From positions 124,001 through 188,000 of the forward strand of contig CAZSHS010000002.1 in assembly GCA_964606665.1 (NCBI GenBank): a stretch of DNA of 64,000 bases, read 5' to 3'. The notes below the pieces were generated by a model. The model worked only from the letters and a program-made list of their open reading frames with translations. It was not told where the DNA came from and made no database searches. This document shows, in pieces, positions 16,801 to 25,700 of the stretch (positions are counted from its first letter, which is position 1; every line of letters starts with the position of its first letter). A program made the translations under genes and the position numbers. The stretch is from Aved-18 sp964606665. GTDB taxonomy: Bacteria > Cyanobacteriota > Vampirovibrionia > Obscuribacterales > Obscuribacteraceae.

Positions 16801-17679
16801 GTCATGATCAAGTACGGTGATTTGAACAGAACCGGCAATGACGCCGAAGACGTAGAGTTAATCTGTAATTCGGTAGACATTGTCCAAGACGTTTATGGAC
16901 CTAATGCAAGACCCAACAACTATCTTGAAACATATGACGCACTAGTTGCTGCCAAAGGTCTTTCAGCCGAGCCACCTGCTGTCGGCAACGGCTCTAATGG
17001 TGCCCTTCTTCAAAAATTAAACATCACTCAATCTACAGTATCGGGCAATTATTCCCAGAACTACAGCCAGAGCCAAGCTACTGGTGGTGAATCAGTAGTT
17101 CGTATGATGGCACAAGCAGGAGTACGCGGCAACGCCATGAGCAATCCAAAAGTAGTCCAGGTTGCAACCCAAATCGACCATTCAGACTCAGAAGCCGTTC
17201 GCGCCTTTGGAACTGCTGCAAATGAATTGGGAGACAACATCTCAGTGCAACGCGTGCACATCATCAAAGAAATGATGGCTTCAGACCCTGGCTCTTACAG
17301 ACCAGATAGCATTACTGATAGCGACGTATACGTAGCTGAAGCGGTCGCACACATTCAATCGACCAGTGACAATGACCTTTATAAGAATCGCGTCTACATC
17401 AATAGCGACATGGTTCGCCAAGTATCTCGTCAAGCCGACTACAGACCTGGCACTGAGTTGCCGACATATAGCGGTCCAGACGGCTCAAGCAGTGCCTACT
17501 CACCTGCGGTAGAGAATATCGTCAAGAACTACACGCTCAATCGCCCACCACGAGGTGGTAGCGACGGTCCTGGAGGCACTATCCACATCGGCAAAAGAAA
17601 ACCGGCAGATAGCGGAGTAAATATTGACGATGAGCTTGAAGCTCTAAAGAAAAATGATCCAGGTGACGACAACGCCTAA
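13867..17679 (+). CDS. Very large VirB6/TrbL-like type IV secretion membrane protein
   Basis: A 1270-residue protein. It has a signal-like first helix (LSVLAFIALYLITPLLTNV), an amphipathic region FLPWIGKNVSEFLYSWIP, and a polytopic core at about residues 215-480: helices VDLLLLLFVLCIWKFW, LITTSALMLAWPTIYAFWI, a Gly-rich hydrophobic pair (GGLVGGPVGGLVGGTIGG), TLKAIQTILLTAQYMFAPIF and SFVWVGFLRLLVVIM. This matches the VirB6/TrbL inner-membrane channel subunit. A Asn/Thr/Pro/Gly linker (about 500-680) and a 580-residue soluble domain of unknown fold follow, so it is 3-4 times longer than VirB6. No Shine-Dalgarno is visible; ATG 13885 is an alternative start. Confidence 0.7.
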   Translation: MNTPNPMKNKANKRSIKQKLSVLAFIALYLITPLLTNVTAQGAFATESIPVPISTTTGNEYDENGLLSPGAAKTESTVPTSPYEHPTMSLIEQETQSRNSLASQEVNRNLNNEFANYNETYSGLNQFWNDTIVGKFFNNFLPWIGKNVSEFLYSWIPSAVQYLSRALEIFVLNPNIAVNGLSNDPRMTISNTPAAQEGQTYINAIAPEVRKLADIMYGIAVDLLLLLFVLCIWKFWADASWGRGGSNLMGAVGRLITTSALMLAWPTIYAFWIQISNEMIKAIYFNSASEMVAFDQAMATVIKGGLLAVGGLLLNALAPVAGSALGGLVGGPVGGLVGGTIGGFVAFAGLIIFMVFGAILIAQLVYLVTLKAIQTILLTAQYMFAPIFLVMFATPDTENACAGFVKSFVEVSLWSFVWVGFLRLLVVIMNTDFSPWGKVVLGLGILQLMISVPAFIARAQISPMSDFLSAGMITGGLVKGAAALGNTANTFAGYWADHRNKAHTVGGAQGGQKSVSANLAPQTQNNLNPNVNSKLNTALNANGATPPAGTPATPTTANTANAANAQGSLNLQGGSMNTPPPNKNNPNGPAGPKGPTPPTTPTTPPTTPPTGGAGGGAANTAESTQGTLFDLNAEDKARGINTEKAQAVPGSTTGTGANTGAAATAAKTNGSWSNIKEAMKAPFKPGALQNHSTLAQYLGGMWARAAANSARDLSSPIIGSNDGSSLTGSTGGGVGLTHVQREPMLDENGKQMTDANGKLMYKPIDDVRGAQMLAASGIVAQGAKNEIFSDKMRQAAKDAGYDKPQGMRDRMASGIMMGLSGKHWGNTAAAKQNFQHGMFKEGAKGAMAWVQGQKGNAVTDHLNSTLGYCGEDEQVDLLAGIMDPENINSGFKPEAVQARMRIANMGLGWDTWNNAAASSPATKTVTQAEALPAIRGTASFLQKSVGSTLGRTSGPDIATVATKASSSLTPGHGKAITQVMIKYGDLNRTGNDAEDVELICNSVDIVQDVYGPNARPNNYLETYDALVAAKGLSAEPPAVGNGSNGALLQKLNITQSTVSGNYSQNYSQSQATGGESVVRMMAQAGVRGNAMSNPKVVQVATQIDHSDSEAVRAFGTAANELGDNISVQRVHIIKEMMASDPGSYRPDSITDSDVYVAEAVAHIQSTSDNDLYKNRVYINSDMVRQVSRQADYRPGTELPTYSGPDGSSSAYSPAVENIVKNYTLNRPPRGGSDGPGGTIHIGKRKPADSGVNIDDELEALKKNDPGDDNA

Positions 17680-17711
17680 AAATAGGACAACAATTAAAAA
17701 TTAAACCAAGC

Positions 17712-17730
17712 ATGGGAATATTCCCACTGA
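17712..17730 (+). promoter_or_regulatory. Shared upstream motif, copy 3
   Basis: ATGGGAATATTCCCACTGA, containing the perfect palindrome GGGAATATTCCC, 74 bases before the DUF2225-like gene. A second inverted repeat, GTATTAC / GTAATAC, lies near 17768-17786 just before the AGAGGAGG ribosome site. Confidence 0.5.
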
Positions 17731-17804
17731 GCATGGTGTAATCCCCAATTCACATGTAGTAGCCACAGTATTACTCTAGTAATACAAGAGGAGGTTACGC
17801 ACAC

Positions 17805-18548
17805 ATGGAACTCGTGAAAAACACACTCGAATCTAATCCTGCAGGTGACAGCTACAAGCTTGGCGAAGTGACATTGATGTGCCCTAAGTGCCAGCAAATA
17901 TTTGCTACTGCATGTGTGGACGAAATCCCAGTTTTGAATCCACTTGCACGTATCGAAGCCGATTTGCACCGCGTTCTTCCTGATGCTGCCATTCGTGCCG
18001 CTATGATAGCCACCTGCCCTAACTGCACTTACACCTGGTGGACTGAATCTTTCATTCCAAATGACACTGTGCCGCTTCTGGCTATTGATGCACCAGCAAT
18101 TGACCCGGTCAAAAAATTTGGTCATGCAATTTTAAGCAGCAGAATGTACGGTGCTACCAATCTTGAAAAAGCGCAAATTGCACTAAACGCTTATTACTGC
18201 GCAAGAGACAGTTTTCAATCAGGCGAAAAGATTTTGCAAATTGCCAAAGAAGAGTTGAGAAACACAATCGATACAGAAGCTTATTTAAAAAACAAAGGAC
18301 GCCACCTCTACATCATGGCTGAAATCTACAGACTAAGCGGTGAGTTTCATGAAGCAGTCAAATTTTTCTACCTCGTCGACAGAAGCGCACTACTCCCTCA
18401 AGAACTTTTAGACCACCAGATAAGACAAGCAAAATTAGGAAACGCAAAACCGGTCACCATCCCAAATCACATAGTCAAACAAATTTACGACCTTCGAATA
18501 TCAACAGACAGAGCAGCAAGATTCCTCTTTATGAGCGCAGTAGCCTAA
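17805..18548 (+). CDS. DUF2225-like zinc-finger protein within the secretion locus
   Basis: A 247-residue cytoplasmic protein with no signal or membrane helix. Two CXXC pairs, CPKC (C26, C29) and CPNC (C71, C74), would bind one zinc ion. The arrangement of MCPKCQQIFAT, a middle segment with P and L-rich spacer, CPNCTYTWWTE and then helical TPR-like repeats (ARDSFQSGEKILQIAKEELR; LYIMAEIYRLSGEFHEAVKFF) resembles DUF2225 proteins, whose function is unknown. It sits between virB6-like and virB3-like genes, 21 bases from the latter. ATG is preceded by the strong site AGAGGAGG. A role as assembly factor is inference. Confidence 0.6.
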   Translation: MELVKNTLESNPAGDSYKLGEVTLMCPKCQQIFATACVDEIPVLNPLARIEADLHRVLPDAAIRAAMIATCPNCTYTWWTESFIPNDTVPLLAIDAPAIDPVKKFGHAILSSRMYGATNLEKAQIALNAYYCARDSFQSGEKILQIAKEELRNTIDTEAYLKNKGRHLYIMAEIYRLSGEFHEAVKFFYLVDRSALLPQELLDHQIRQAKLGNAKPVTIPNHIVKQIYDLRISTDRAARFLFMSAVA

Positions 18549-18569
18549 GTAAAGTAACGAGAACAAAAA

Positions 18570-19037
18570 ATGAACGACATCACCCCACTTAACTTAGAAG
18601 ATTCTCCCAAGCTATTTGGTCTGCGCGTGGACCAGCTCATCGCTTGTGCTGCAAGCCTGGTAGTCGCAAGTCAGCTTTACAGTTGGTGCCAACCAATTCC
18701 AATCATGGGTGGTCAACAAGACCTTCGCATGTACATCGCAATCTTCATTTTGTTAATAGGTCCTGGATACTCACTAGTTACGCTCAATGCCTCCGGCAGC
18801 TTCTGGGACACAGCGATCGATTTTTACATCTCACCTCAAACATTCATCCCGGGCTCAGACCCCAAACAAGACCGCTTCATAATGGACGAAGAACTGCCCG
18901 AATTTATCGACTCACAAGACCTGGACCAAGAACTTAATTTTGAACTCAATCCGGCATTCAATCCAGAACTCAGTGAAACGTTCAGTCCAATCAGATATCT
19001 AGACCTCACTCCACCTCCACCAAATCTAAAGTTCTAA
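18570..19037 (+). CDS. VirB3-like inner-membrane protein
   Basis: A 155-residue protein with two predicted membrane helices (DQLIACAASLVVASQLYSW and MYIAIFILLIGPGYSLVTL) close to the N-terminus and an acidic soluble tail. The opening SPKLFGLRVDQLI, the small size, and the place immediately upstream of virB4 are characteristic of VirB3/PrgI-like subunits that anchor the VirB4 ATPase to the membrane. The acidic tail beyond residue 100 is longer than in classical VirB3 (about 100 residues). ATG follows AACGAGAACAAAAA, a weak site. Confidence 0.6.
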   Translation: MNDITPLNLEDSPKLFGLRVDQLIACAASLVVASQLYSWCQPIPIMGGQQDLRMYIAIFILLIGPGYSLVTLNASGSFWDTAIDFYISPQTFIPGSDPKQDRFIMDEELPEFIDSQDLDQELNFELNPAFNPELSETFSPIRYLDLTPPPPNLKF

Positions 19038-19103
19038 GCAACAAGTTCAACTCCAATCCCCAAGTTCACTCCCCCCAAATCCCCGTTACTCAGGTACAAT
19101 AAG

Positions 19104-21986
19104 ATGGTTAGCTCTATGAACCGCATATCTAAAATAAAAACAGCTCAAAACATCAAGACTGGATTTTCAATATCCAATTTGACTAAGCTGTTCAAAAAAA
19201 GCGAAGAGTCGGTGACGACCCCGAAAATGGCTGAAGCTCTTGCCAAATTGCCAACACTCGCGGTGCCTCGTCCAAATCCTTCGTCCGCCACTTTATTGCC
19301 AATTTGGGATTTGTTCCAGGACGATGCCTCCGGACTTGGTATCATCGTTTTGAAAGACGGCAGCTACAGATGCTGCTACGAATTGGACGGTGTCCACGTT
19401 AGCGGCTTTGACGAAGTACGTTTGGTTTCTTTGATGCAACAGTTCAGCGGATTTCTGGCTGGTATCGATACTTCAGTTCAATTTACTGTCGTCTGCAAAA
19501 ATACTAGTTTGAAAGAGCATTTCGAAACACATCCAGTCGAAACAACAGATGACAATTTTTTGAAATACGTTGCTAAGTCTTGTGAAAACGACAGAAAGAA
19601 TTTGCTCGAGCGCAACTTCATTCCTAAATTGCGATTCTTTGTCACTTTTGCATACAAGCCAATGCGAAACAAACCGGCTAAAACTAGCATCAAAAATCAA
19701 ATTCAAACCAAGCTTCAAGATGCTTTTGGCAACAAAGCCGCCAAACAAACTCTTGTAAGCCACGGCAAAAACGTAAATACATTAATCCAACGCGCCCAAG
19801 GTTATGTAAGTCAGCTTGGCGGTTGCGGCATGACATTGACTCCTTTGTCTGCAGTTCAATATTTCCAAATGATGTACAAAGACTTAAATCCGCGTACAAG
19901 AGAAAGATCTGCCCATGAACTGCCTGAGCCACAAAGACCTACTCATGCTCCAATGCCAGCTTCTGTTCGCAGAGTCTTGCCCGACATGGATATGGCCACT
20001 ATTCGTCAACAGTTGACCGAATCGCAATACGATTTCAGCAAGCCAGATTATGCTCGCATCATCGACACAAACGAACTTGATGAAATCACCCAAAACGAAT
20101 TGCGTACGAAAACTCCTTCCGCTCCCACCGACGAAGAGAAGGGCGGTAATTTTGTTCGCACTTTGTATATGACTCGTTTGCCTGAGCGAACCAGTCCTTT
20201 GTGGTTGATGTCGATGCTTCGCCTCAACTGCGAATGGCGCATGAACATTTACGCTCACAAACTGGACAAAGAAATTTTCCGCAAAAAGATGCAGCGCAAA
20301 CAAGCACAATCTTCTGCCAATACCTATCAAAGTTTGATGGGTCAGCGCTCTACTCCTAACCAGGAAGAAGCTGAAAAAGCACAAGAAGCAGCCAACATCG
20401 GCTCCGAGTTGTATACATCAAATATTGATGTTTTTAACTATGCCATCTACTTCTCTCTCTTTGCCGATTCACTCGACGAATTGAACAGATCGACTGAGTT
20501 GGTTCGTACAGCCGCTGCCCAGTGCAATGGTGCCCGCTTCCAAATTGGTTATAGAGAACAGAAAGCACTTTTCGTCGGCAGCTTGCCTGGTATGGGATTA
20601 GACGTAACAAGACGCGGCAAAGCGGTTCGCACGCCCACACTGCGCAATTCGTTCCCCTTCGTTCATGCCAAACTTGGCTCAGACAAAGGCGGCGACTGGC
20701 TTGGTTTCTCCAAAGAAACACTTGAGCCTGTTTTCCTCAATCCTTATGACCAGCGCTTGCCCAACGCCCTTTGTGTAGTCTTTGGTCAACCTGGTGAAGG
20801 TAAATCTATGGTGGCTCAGCAAATTATTCAAATGAAAATGATGGCTGGAGCCAAAGTGGTAATTGTTGACCGTTCGGGAAGCTATAAGCTCTTGTCCGAA
20901 ATTTATGACGATTCGTCCTACATCAAACTTGGTCCAGACGGTCATGTCACTATCAACTTGTACGATCTGCCAGTAGACAATTTCGATGGCAAAGAAATCG
21001 ATCCTGCCTGTCCTCCTGAATCACATATCATCAAGATATTGAACTTCCACTCAGTAATGCTTGGTGAAAAAGGTGAATCGTCACTTTCTAAAGACGAAAA
21101 GCCCGTTTTGATGAAAGGGATTCAAACCATTTATCAACTTGCTGCAGCAGAAGCAAGAGTGCCAGTAGAAACAGATTTGGTCAACTGGTTAATTGAAGAA
21201 GCCCAGGCCAATCGCGGCTCCAAACGCGGTGAAACTTGCGAAGACCTGGCTAACAGATTGAGCATGTACTGCCGTGGTGCCATCTACGGAAGATTATTCG
21301 ATGGAGCGACTTCGCTCAATACCGAATCCCAATTACTTGTATTTGATACATCAGATTTGGCTCACGACAAAACACTTGAAGCGGTAGTAACACTCTTTGT
21401 TTCAGACTTCGTTTTGAGAGCGGCTGCCAGACACAAACTAGAAAAAATGAAACAAGGCAAACCAGCCAGATTCGTATTTTGTATAGATGAGTTGTGGAGA
21501 CTTTTGCGCTACGAAGGTGGCAAAGTTTTGGTTGAAGACGCATCGCGTACCTCACGCCACTTAGGTCTACTTTTCATCGGAATCTCCCAGGAATTGGGCG
21601 ACTTATTGCGCGACGACCGTGCACGCAGTCTTGCCACCAACAGCGCCATCAAGATTATTTTGGGTAATGACCCAAGTAACTTCGATTTAATTAGAGACTC
21701 ATGCGCACTCACTCCGCAAGAAATGTCTCAAATCGGTAATCTCACTCGCAAAAACCGCGAGTATTCAGATGCCTTTCTGGTCTATCACAAAATGTCTCGC
21801 GGCGTAGTTAGATTGGTAGTGCCTCGTTTCATATACTGGGTCGCCACCACCGAACCTAACCACGACCAACCGATGCGCACCAAGATGACCGAACTCTGCA
21901 ATGGCGATGTACGTTGGGCATGCCACTTGCTAAGCCAAGGTTACACTCCAGATACTTTCTCACCTGAATTATTGAGAGCTGGCTAA
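19104..21986 (+). CDS. virB4: VirB4-family type IV secretion ATPase
   Basis: A 960-residue cytoplasmic/peripheral ATPase that energises pilus assembly and substrate transfer. The C-terminal RecA-like half has Walker A GQPGEGKS at residues 561-568 after VVFGQ, Walker B FVFCIDELWRLL at about 790-801, and downstream SRTSRHLGLLFIGISQ, the typical VirB4/TraC helicase-like region. The N-terminal half (GLGIIVLKDGSYRCCYELDG) matches the CagE/VirB4 N-domain. Length is at the upper end of the family (about 800-900). It starts 66 bases after the VirB3-like gene; ATG 19119 is an alternative start. Its stop is 4 bases before the VirB8-like gene. Confidence 0.9.
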   Translation: MVSSMNRISKIKTAQNIKTGFSISNLTKLFKKSEESVTTPKMAEALAKLPTLAVPRPNPSSATLLPIWDLFQDDASGLGIIVLKDGSYRCCYELDGVHVSGFDEVRLVSLMQQFSGFLAGIDTSVQFTVVCKNTSLKEHFETHPVETTDDNFLKYVAKSCENDRKNLLERNFIPKLRFFVTFAYKPMRNKPAKTSIKNQIQTKLQDAFGNKAAKQTLVSHGKNVNTLIQRAQGYVSQLGGCGMTLTPLSAVQYFQMMYKDLNPRTRERSAHELPEPQRPTHAPMPASVRRVLPDMDMATIRQQLTESQYDFSKPDYARIIDTNELDEITQNELRTKTPSAPTDEEKGGNFVRTLYMTRLPERTSPLWLMSMLRLNCEWRMNIYAHKLDKEIFRKKMQRKQAQSSANTYQSLMGQRSTPNQEEAEKAQEAANIGSELYTSNIDVFNYAIYFSLFADSLDELNRSTELVRTAAAQCNGARFQIGYREQKALFVGSLPGMGLDVTRRGKAVRTPTLRNSFPFVHAKLGSDKGGDWLGFSKETLEPVFLNPYDQRLPNALCVVFGQPGEGKSMVAQQIIQMKMMAGAKVVIVDRSGSYKLLSEIYDDSSYIKLGPDGHVTINLYDLPVDNFDGKEIDPACPPESHIIKILNFHSVMLGEKGESSLSKDEKPVLMKGIQTIYQLAAAEARVPVETDLVNWLIEEAQANRGSKRGETCEDLANRLSMYCRGAIYGRLFDGATSLNTESQLLVFDTSDLAHDKTLEAVVTLFVSDFVLRAAARHKLEKMKQGKPARFVFCIDELWRLLRYEGGKVLVEDASRTSRHLGLLFIGISQELGDLLRDDRARSLATNSAIKIILGNDPSNFDLIRDSCALTPQEMSQIGNLTRKNREYSDAFLVYHKMSRGVVRLVVPRFIYWVATTEPNHDQPMRTKMTELCNGDVRWACHLLSQGYTPDTFSPELLRAG

Positions 21987-21990
21987 ATCG

Positions 21991-22686
21991 ATGTTTGATT
22001 ATCATGCCGGTGAAAAATTCAAAATCCTTTTAATAGGGACTGCAGCGTGCGCTTTTCTTGCAGGTGTACTTCTGATGGGTCTGCTTGGAGGAGGCGGAGA
22101 ACCAGCTCACATTACAGCAGCACGCCAAAAGCACAAAAAGATGCACACCGATCAGGGTGTAATAAGCTCTGACAGAGCAGCAAGCCAAGGCTATCAACCA
22201 ACTGATGTTCGCCAACCAGAAGAGGGCGGCGGACAAAACCCAATGGCGGGGACACCAGCACCCGGTGGCGGTCAGCAACAAATGCCTGCCGACTACACAT
22301 ATACAGACTCATTAAATGCAAGATCTATGATTGAAGCTTTTCTTCCTTATGCATGGGACTTGAGTGCCGGCACCGCTTCGGCTAGCCAGGAGCGCGCAAT
22401 TGAGTGCATGACTCCAGAATGTGCACAAGCATATCGCCAGACTTTGTGGACTAAAGAGATGGCAGCACAGGTAGAACAATCGGGACTGAAAAGCTCATTT
22501 AACGCAACCAATATCAAAGTGGCAGGCAACAAACCAGATGGCGCTGTAGTGATAGAAGTTGAAGGCAATCAAATACTTGAGATGGAAGGTAAAGGGGCTA
22601 AGAATCGCCCGGTCAAAATGGAATACCTGATCAAAATGATTAACGGTGGTTTGAAAATCACTGGAATTAACGAAGTCGGTAGTTAA
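21991..22686 (+). CDS. VirB8-like periplasmic protein
   Basis: A 231-residue protein with a short cytoplasmic start, one membrane helix (ILLIGTAACAFLAGVLLMGLL, residues 12-32), a Gly/Gln/Pro linker (about 70-100) and a C-terminal domain of about 125 residues starting ARSMIEAFLPYAWDL and ending MEYLIKMINGGLKITGINEV. The helix-then-sheet order and the closing beta strands are those of the NTF2-like fold of VirB8/TcpC. A Cys pair (CMTPEC) is present. Four bases separate it from virB4, so the two are translated together. Identification is by topology and context. Confidence 0.55.
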   Translation: MFDYHAGEKFKILLIGTAACAFLAGVLLMGLLGGGGEPAHITAARQKHKKMHTDQGVISSDRAASQGYQPTDVRQPEEGGGQNPMAGTPAPGGGQQQMPADYTYTDSLNARSMIEAFLPYAWDLSAGTASASQERAIECMTPECAQAYRQTLWTKEMAAQVEQSGLKSSFNATNIKVAGNKPDGAVVIEVEGNQILEMEGKGAKNRPVKMEYLIKMINGGLKITGINEVGS

Positions 22687-22719
22687 AATATCGAAAAAGT
22701 CAAAAAAATTCTTTTGCTT

Positions 22720-22733
22720 TCGTACAAGTACGA
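22720..22733. promoter_or_regulatory. Palindrome upstream of the coupling-protein gene
   Basis: TCGTAC-AA-GTACGA, two perfect 6-base arms, 65 bases before ATG 22798. Possible operator; no promoter hexamers could be assigned with confidence around it. Confidence 0.3.
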
Positions 22734-22797
22734 TAGACCTTGTCAAGACAGATGAGTAATATCAAAGTACGTTTCTAGAACCTATCGAGATATAGCA

Positions 22798-25700
22798 ATG
22801 GCATACAGGGTAAAAACAGACGAAAGAGGCAATCCATGCGGTTACACAGACACCGCAACTGGTGAGCAACTTACTCCAAAAGAGTACAACAGACGCGTGC
22901 AGATGCAGCAACTAGCGCCTGCTCCGAGTTATCAAACTCAAAACCCGGCTCTTGTTGCAATGCCGCAGCAAGCTATCCCTCAATATCAGGTTCCACAATA
23001 TACTCAGCCTATTCAAGGCCAAATGCAGCAAATGCAGACCATGCAGCCTTATCAGGACATGGTTCACTATCCTGGTCATGGAGCTCTTTTGCCTACAGAC
23101 GGTGTGAAGATTCAACCTAAATACACACCGATGCCCACTGAATATCAAATGAATCCTTATCAGATGCAAGGCATTGGTCAGCCTATGGCTAATCAAATGC
23201 CGGCTCAAATGCCGGCTCAAGTGCCTGCTCAAATGGCAACCCCTGGTCAATTGCAGGGCGTTCATCCTTTGGCTCCACAAGCTCAAGGTGCAGCTCAGTC
23301 AACAAATCCATTAATTCAACCCGGCGCACGTATTTTGAACGGTGTTCAACATAATGCCGCTGGTACAGCCGTTCCATTGCCTGCAAATGCTCAGGACCCA
23401 CAAGCTCAAGATCAACTGGGCACCCACGCACAGCCGCTTGGCAAAAGCTTGCGCATGGAATCAGTTAAACGTGACCATCCCCAACAGTTGCATCCAAATG
23501 TACATCAAGGACGCAAAGGACACGGTTTTCTAGATGCTACATCTATAGCTATTTTATTGCCCACGCTTGTGCTGCTTGCTTTGATTATTGCTGCAGCTCA
23601 CAAGAAACGCTTGTTCCCGTGGCAGACAATTCGCACATTCAACCCACCACTGGGTATTATGATGCCACGCGATTATGAAAAATCTTTTGTTTGCCCGCCC
23701 AACTTGAGAAAGCATGGACGTATGGGCAAACGCAATCCCAATGCCACCTGGACCGATGCAGATGGCGTTGTTCTGCCGTTTGGATTTTTGGCAAGAACGC
23801 ACTTGCCGGTCACCATCCCGATGGGCAGACTACCTAACAAAAACATGTTCCTCGTAGCACCATCTGGTTCAGGTAAAACCACCTTGATGCGCGCCATAAT
23901 TAAATCGCTTTTGGCTAAGCCTTGCGTCATCATCGCACTGGAAGCTAAGGCAAACGATCCCAACTTAGACCAGAAGAAAGAAGGCTTCAAATATACGGTA
24001 TTGCCCGAAGCTCAACACGCTGGATTTAACACTCTATACTTCAACCCGCTCGACTCAGAGTCTGTGCACTGGAATCCATTAGAAGTATCGCCTGTAGAAT
24101 TTGCTTCTTCTATCGTAACTGACGTAAACTCTCTTGATGCTGAAGAACAGCACTGGGCTGAGCGCGACTTGGGTTACATCGAAGGTCTTGCTCAATTGCT
24201 CAAATGGGGCGCTGTGATGGTAGTTGGAGAAGACGAGAATGGCTCGGCTTCAAACTTTGAACCATTGCCCTGTAATCCATATGGATTGATGAAACTGGTT
24301 AACAACAGACGTAACATCGTCGAATCACTTCGTCAGATGAAAGGACGCCCTGATGTTAACGCCTCGGATCTTGGTGAATTAACTCAACGTTTGTCTTCTA
24401 TCATTAGAACAGATGCCGATTGGGACAAAAACATCCAGGGTGTTCGTGGTCGTCTGCGCGCATTCAAAAACGAATGTATTCAGGCAGTCACTCACCAATC
24501 GAATATCGATTTGCGTGCTTGCATGCACAAACCGACTGTACTCATTTTCGGTGCTCCCGCATCTTTGGGACCTGATGCTGAATCGCTTGCTGCGTGTTTT
24601 GTATATCAACTACAACAAGCCTTGCACACTAGATACGGTACTATAAACGTTCTGCCGTTATTCGCATTTTTCGACGAGTATCAGACATTAAACATCGACT
24701 TAGCCGGCAGATTGTCAGCTATCGTACGCGGCGCCAACGGCGGACTGACAGTTATTCTACAGAACTGTTCACAAGTTGCATCCGGCGGCGGCAAAGCGGC
24801 TGAAGCTGAATTGCGCACCATTTTCTCTAACAGTGCCATTCGTGTTTGTTTGCACAACTCAGACGAATATACAGCCGCATTTTTCTCAGAAGAAATTGGC
24901 AAACACGCAGTTGTGGTCCCAGGTATTGCGGACCACTACCAAGCCACTGGCTTTGGTATCTTCCCGACCAGTTGGAACAGAATCCACTCGCAACAGGTCG
25001 TCGCTCGAGTCGACACAGACTCAATCAAGCGTATGGAAAAACATCACGCACTTGTTTATCTGGCACCAGCGGGTGACCCCGAATATGGTGAAACCAAACC
25101 ATTCATGGTAGACCTGCGTGGTATTGAAGAAATCGCAAGACTGCACTTGCTGCACAACGTCACAGGCAAAGATGACGACGGCGGTGATGATGGAGACGGA
25201 CCAGACGATGATGGCGGCGGTCCAGATCAAGAACGTCAAGCGCATCCAGGAACTCTATCACCAATGCCTACATCGCGCAGCTTGCCAATGGCAGCCAAGC
25301 AAGTCTTTGGACACATTGTCGGATCAAACATAGGAGCTCAAGGGCAGAATCAAGAACAAGAAATTCCACCAAGTGTTCAACCGGCTCTTGCTGCCACAAG
25401 TTATGCAGCACCTGCACAGACTCAGATGGCGCAAGCTCAGGTTAACCCGATGGCGCAAGCTGGCGAGCAAGCACAACTTGCACCGCAACAATCATCAGAT
25501 GCAAACGCCAATGCAAATCTGTGCCCTCACTGCAATATGCGCGCTGGCAAAGGCAAATTCTGTATCGAATGTGGCAAATCTGTTGCTCTAGCCCCAGCCA
25601 TGTCTAATCCTATGCCTATGCCACTGCCACAACCAGCTCAAATGGCTCAACCAGCTCAAAGCAATCAAATGGGTCAGCCCGCTCGTGCGGGCATTCCTCA

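Noticed and set aside
22912..23431. Minus-strand Arg/His/Leu-rich ORFs
   Set aside because: Repeat-like RHLSRHLSRH reading is the antisense of the Gln/Met/Pro repeats in the coupling protein head.
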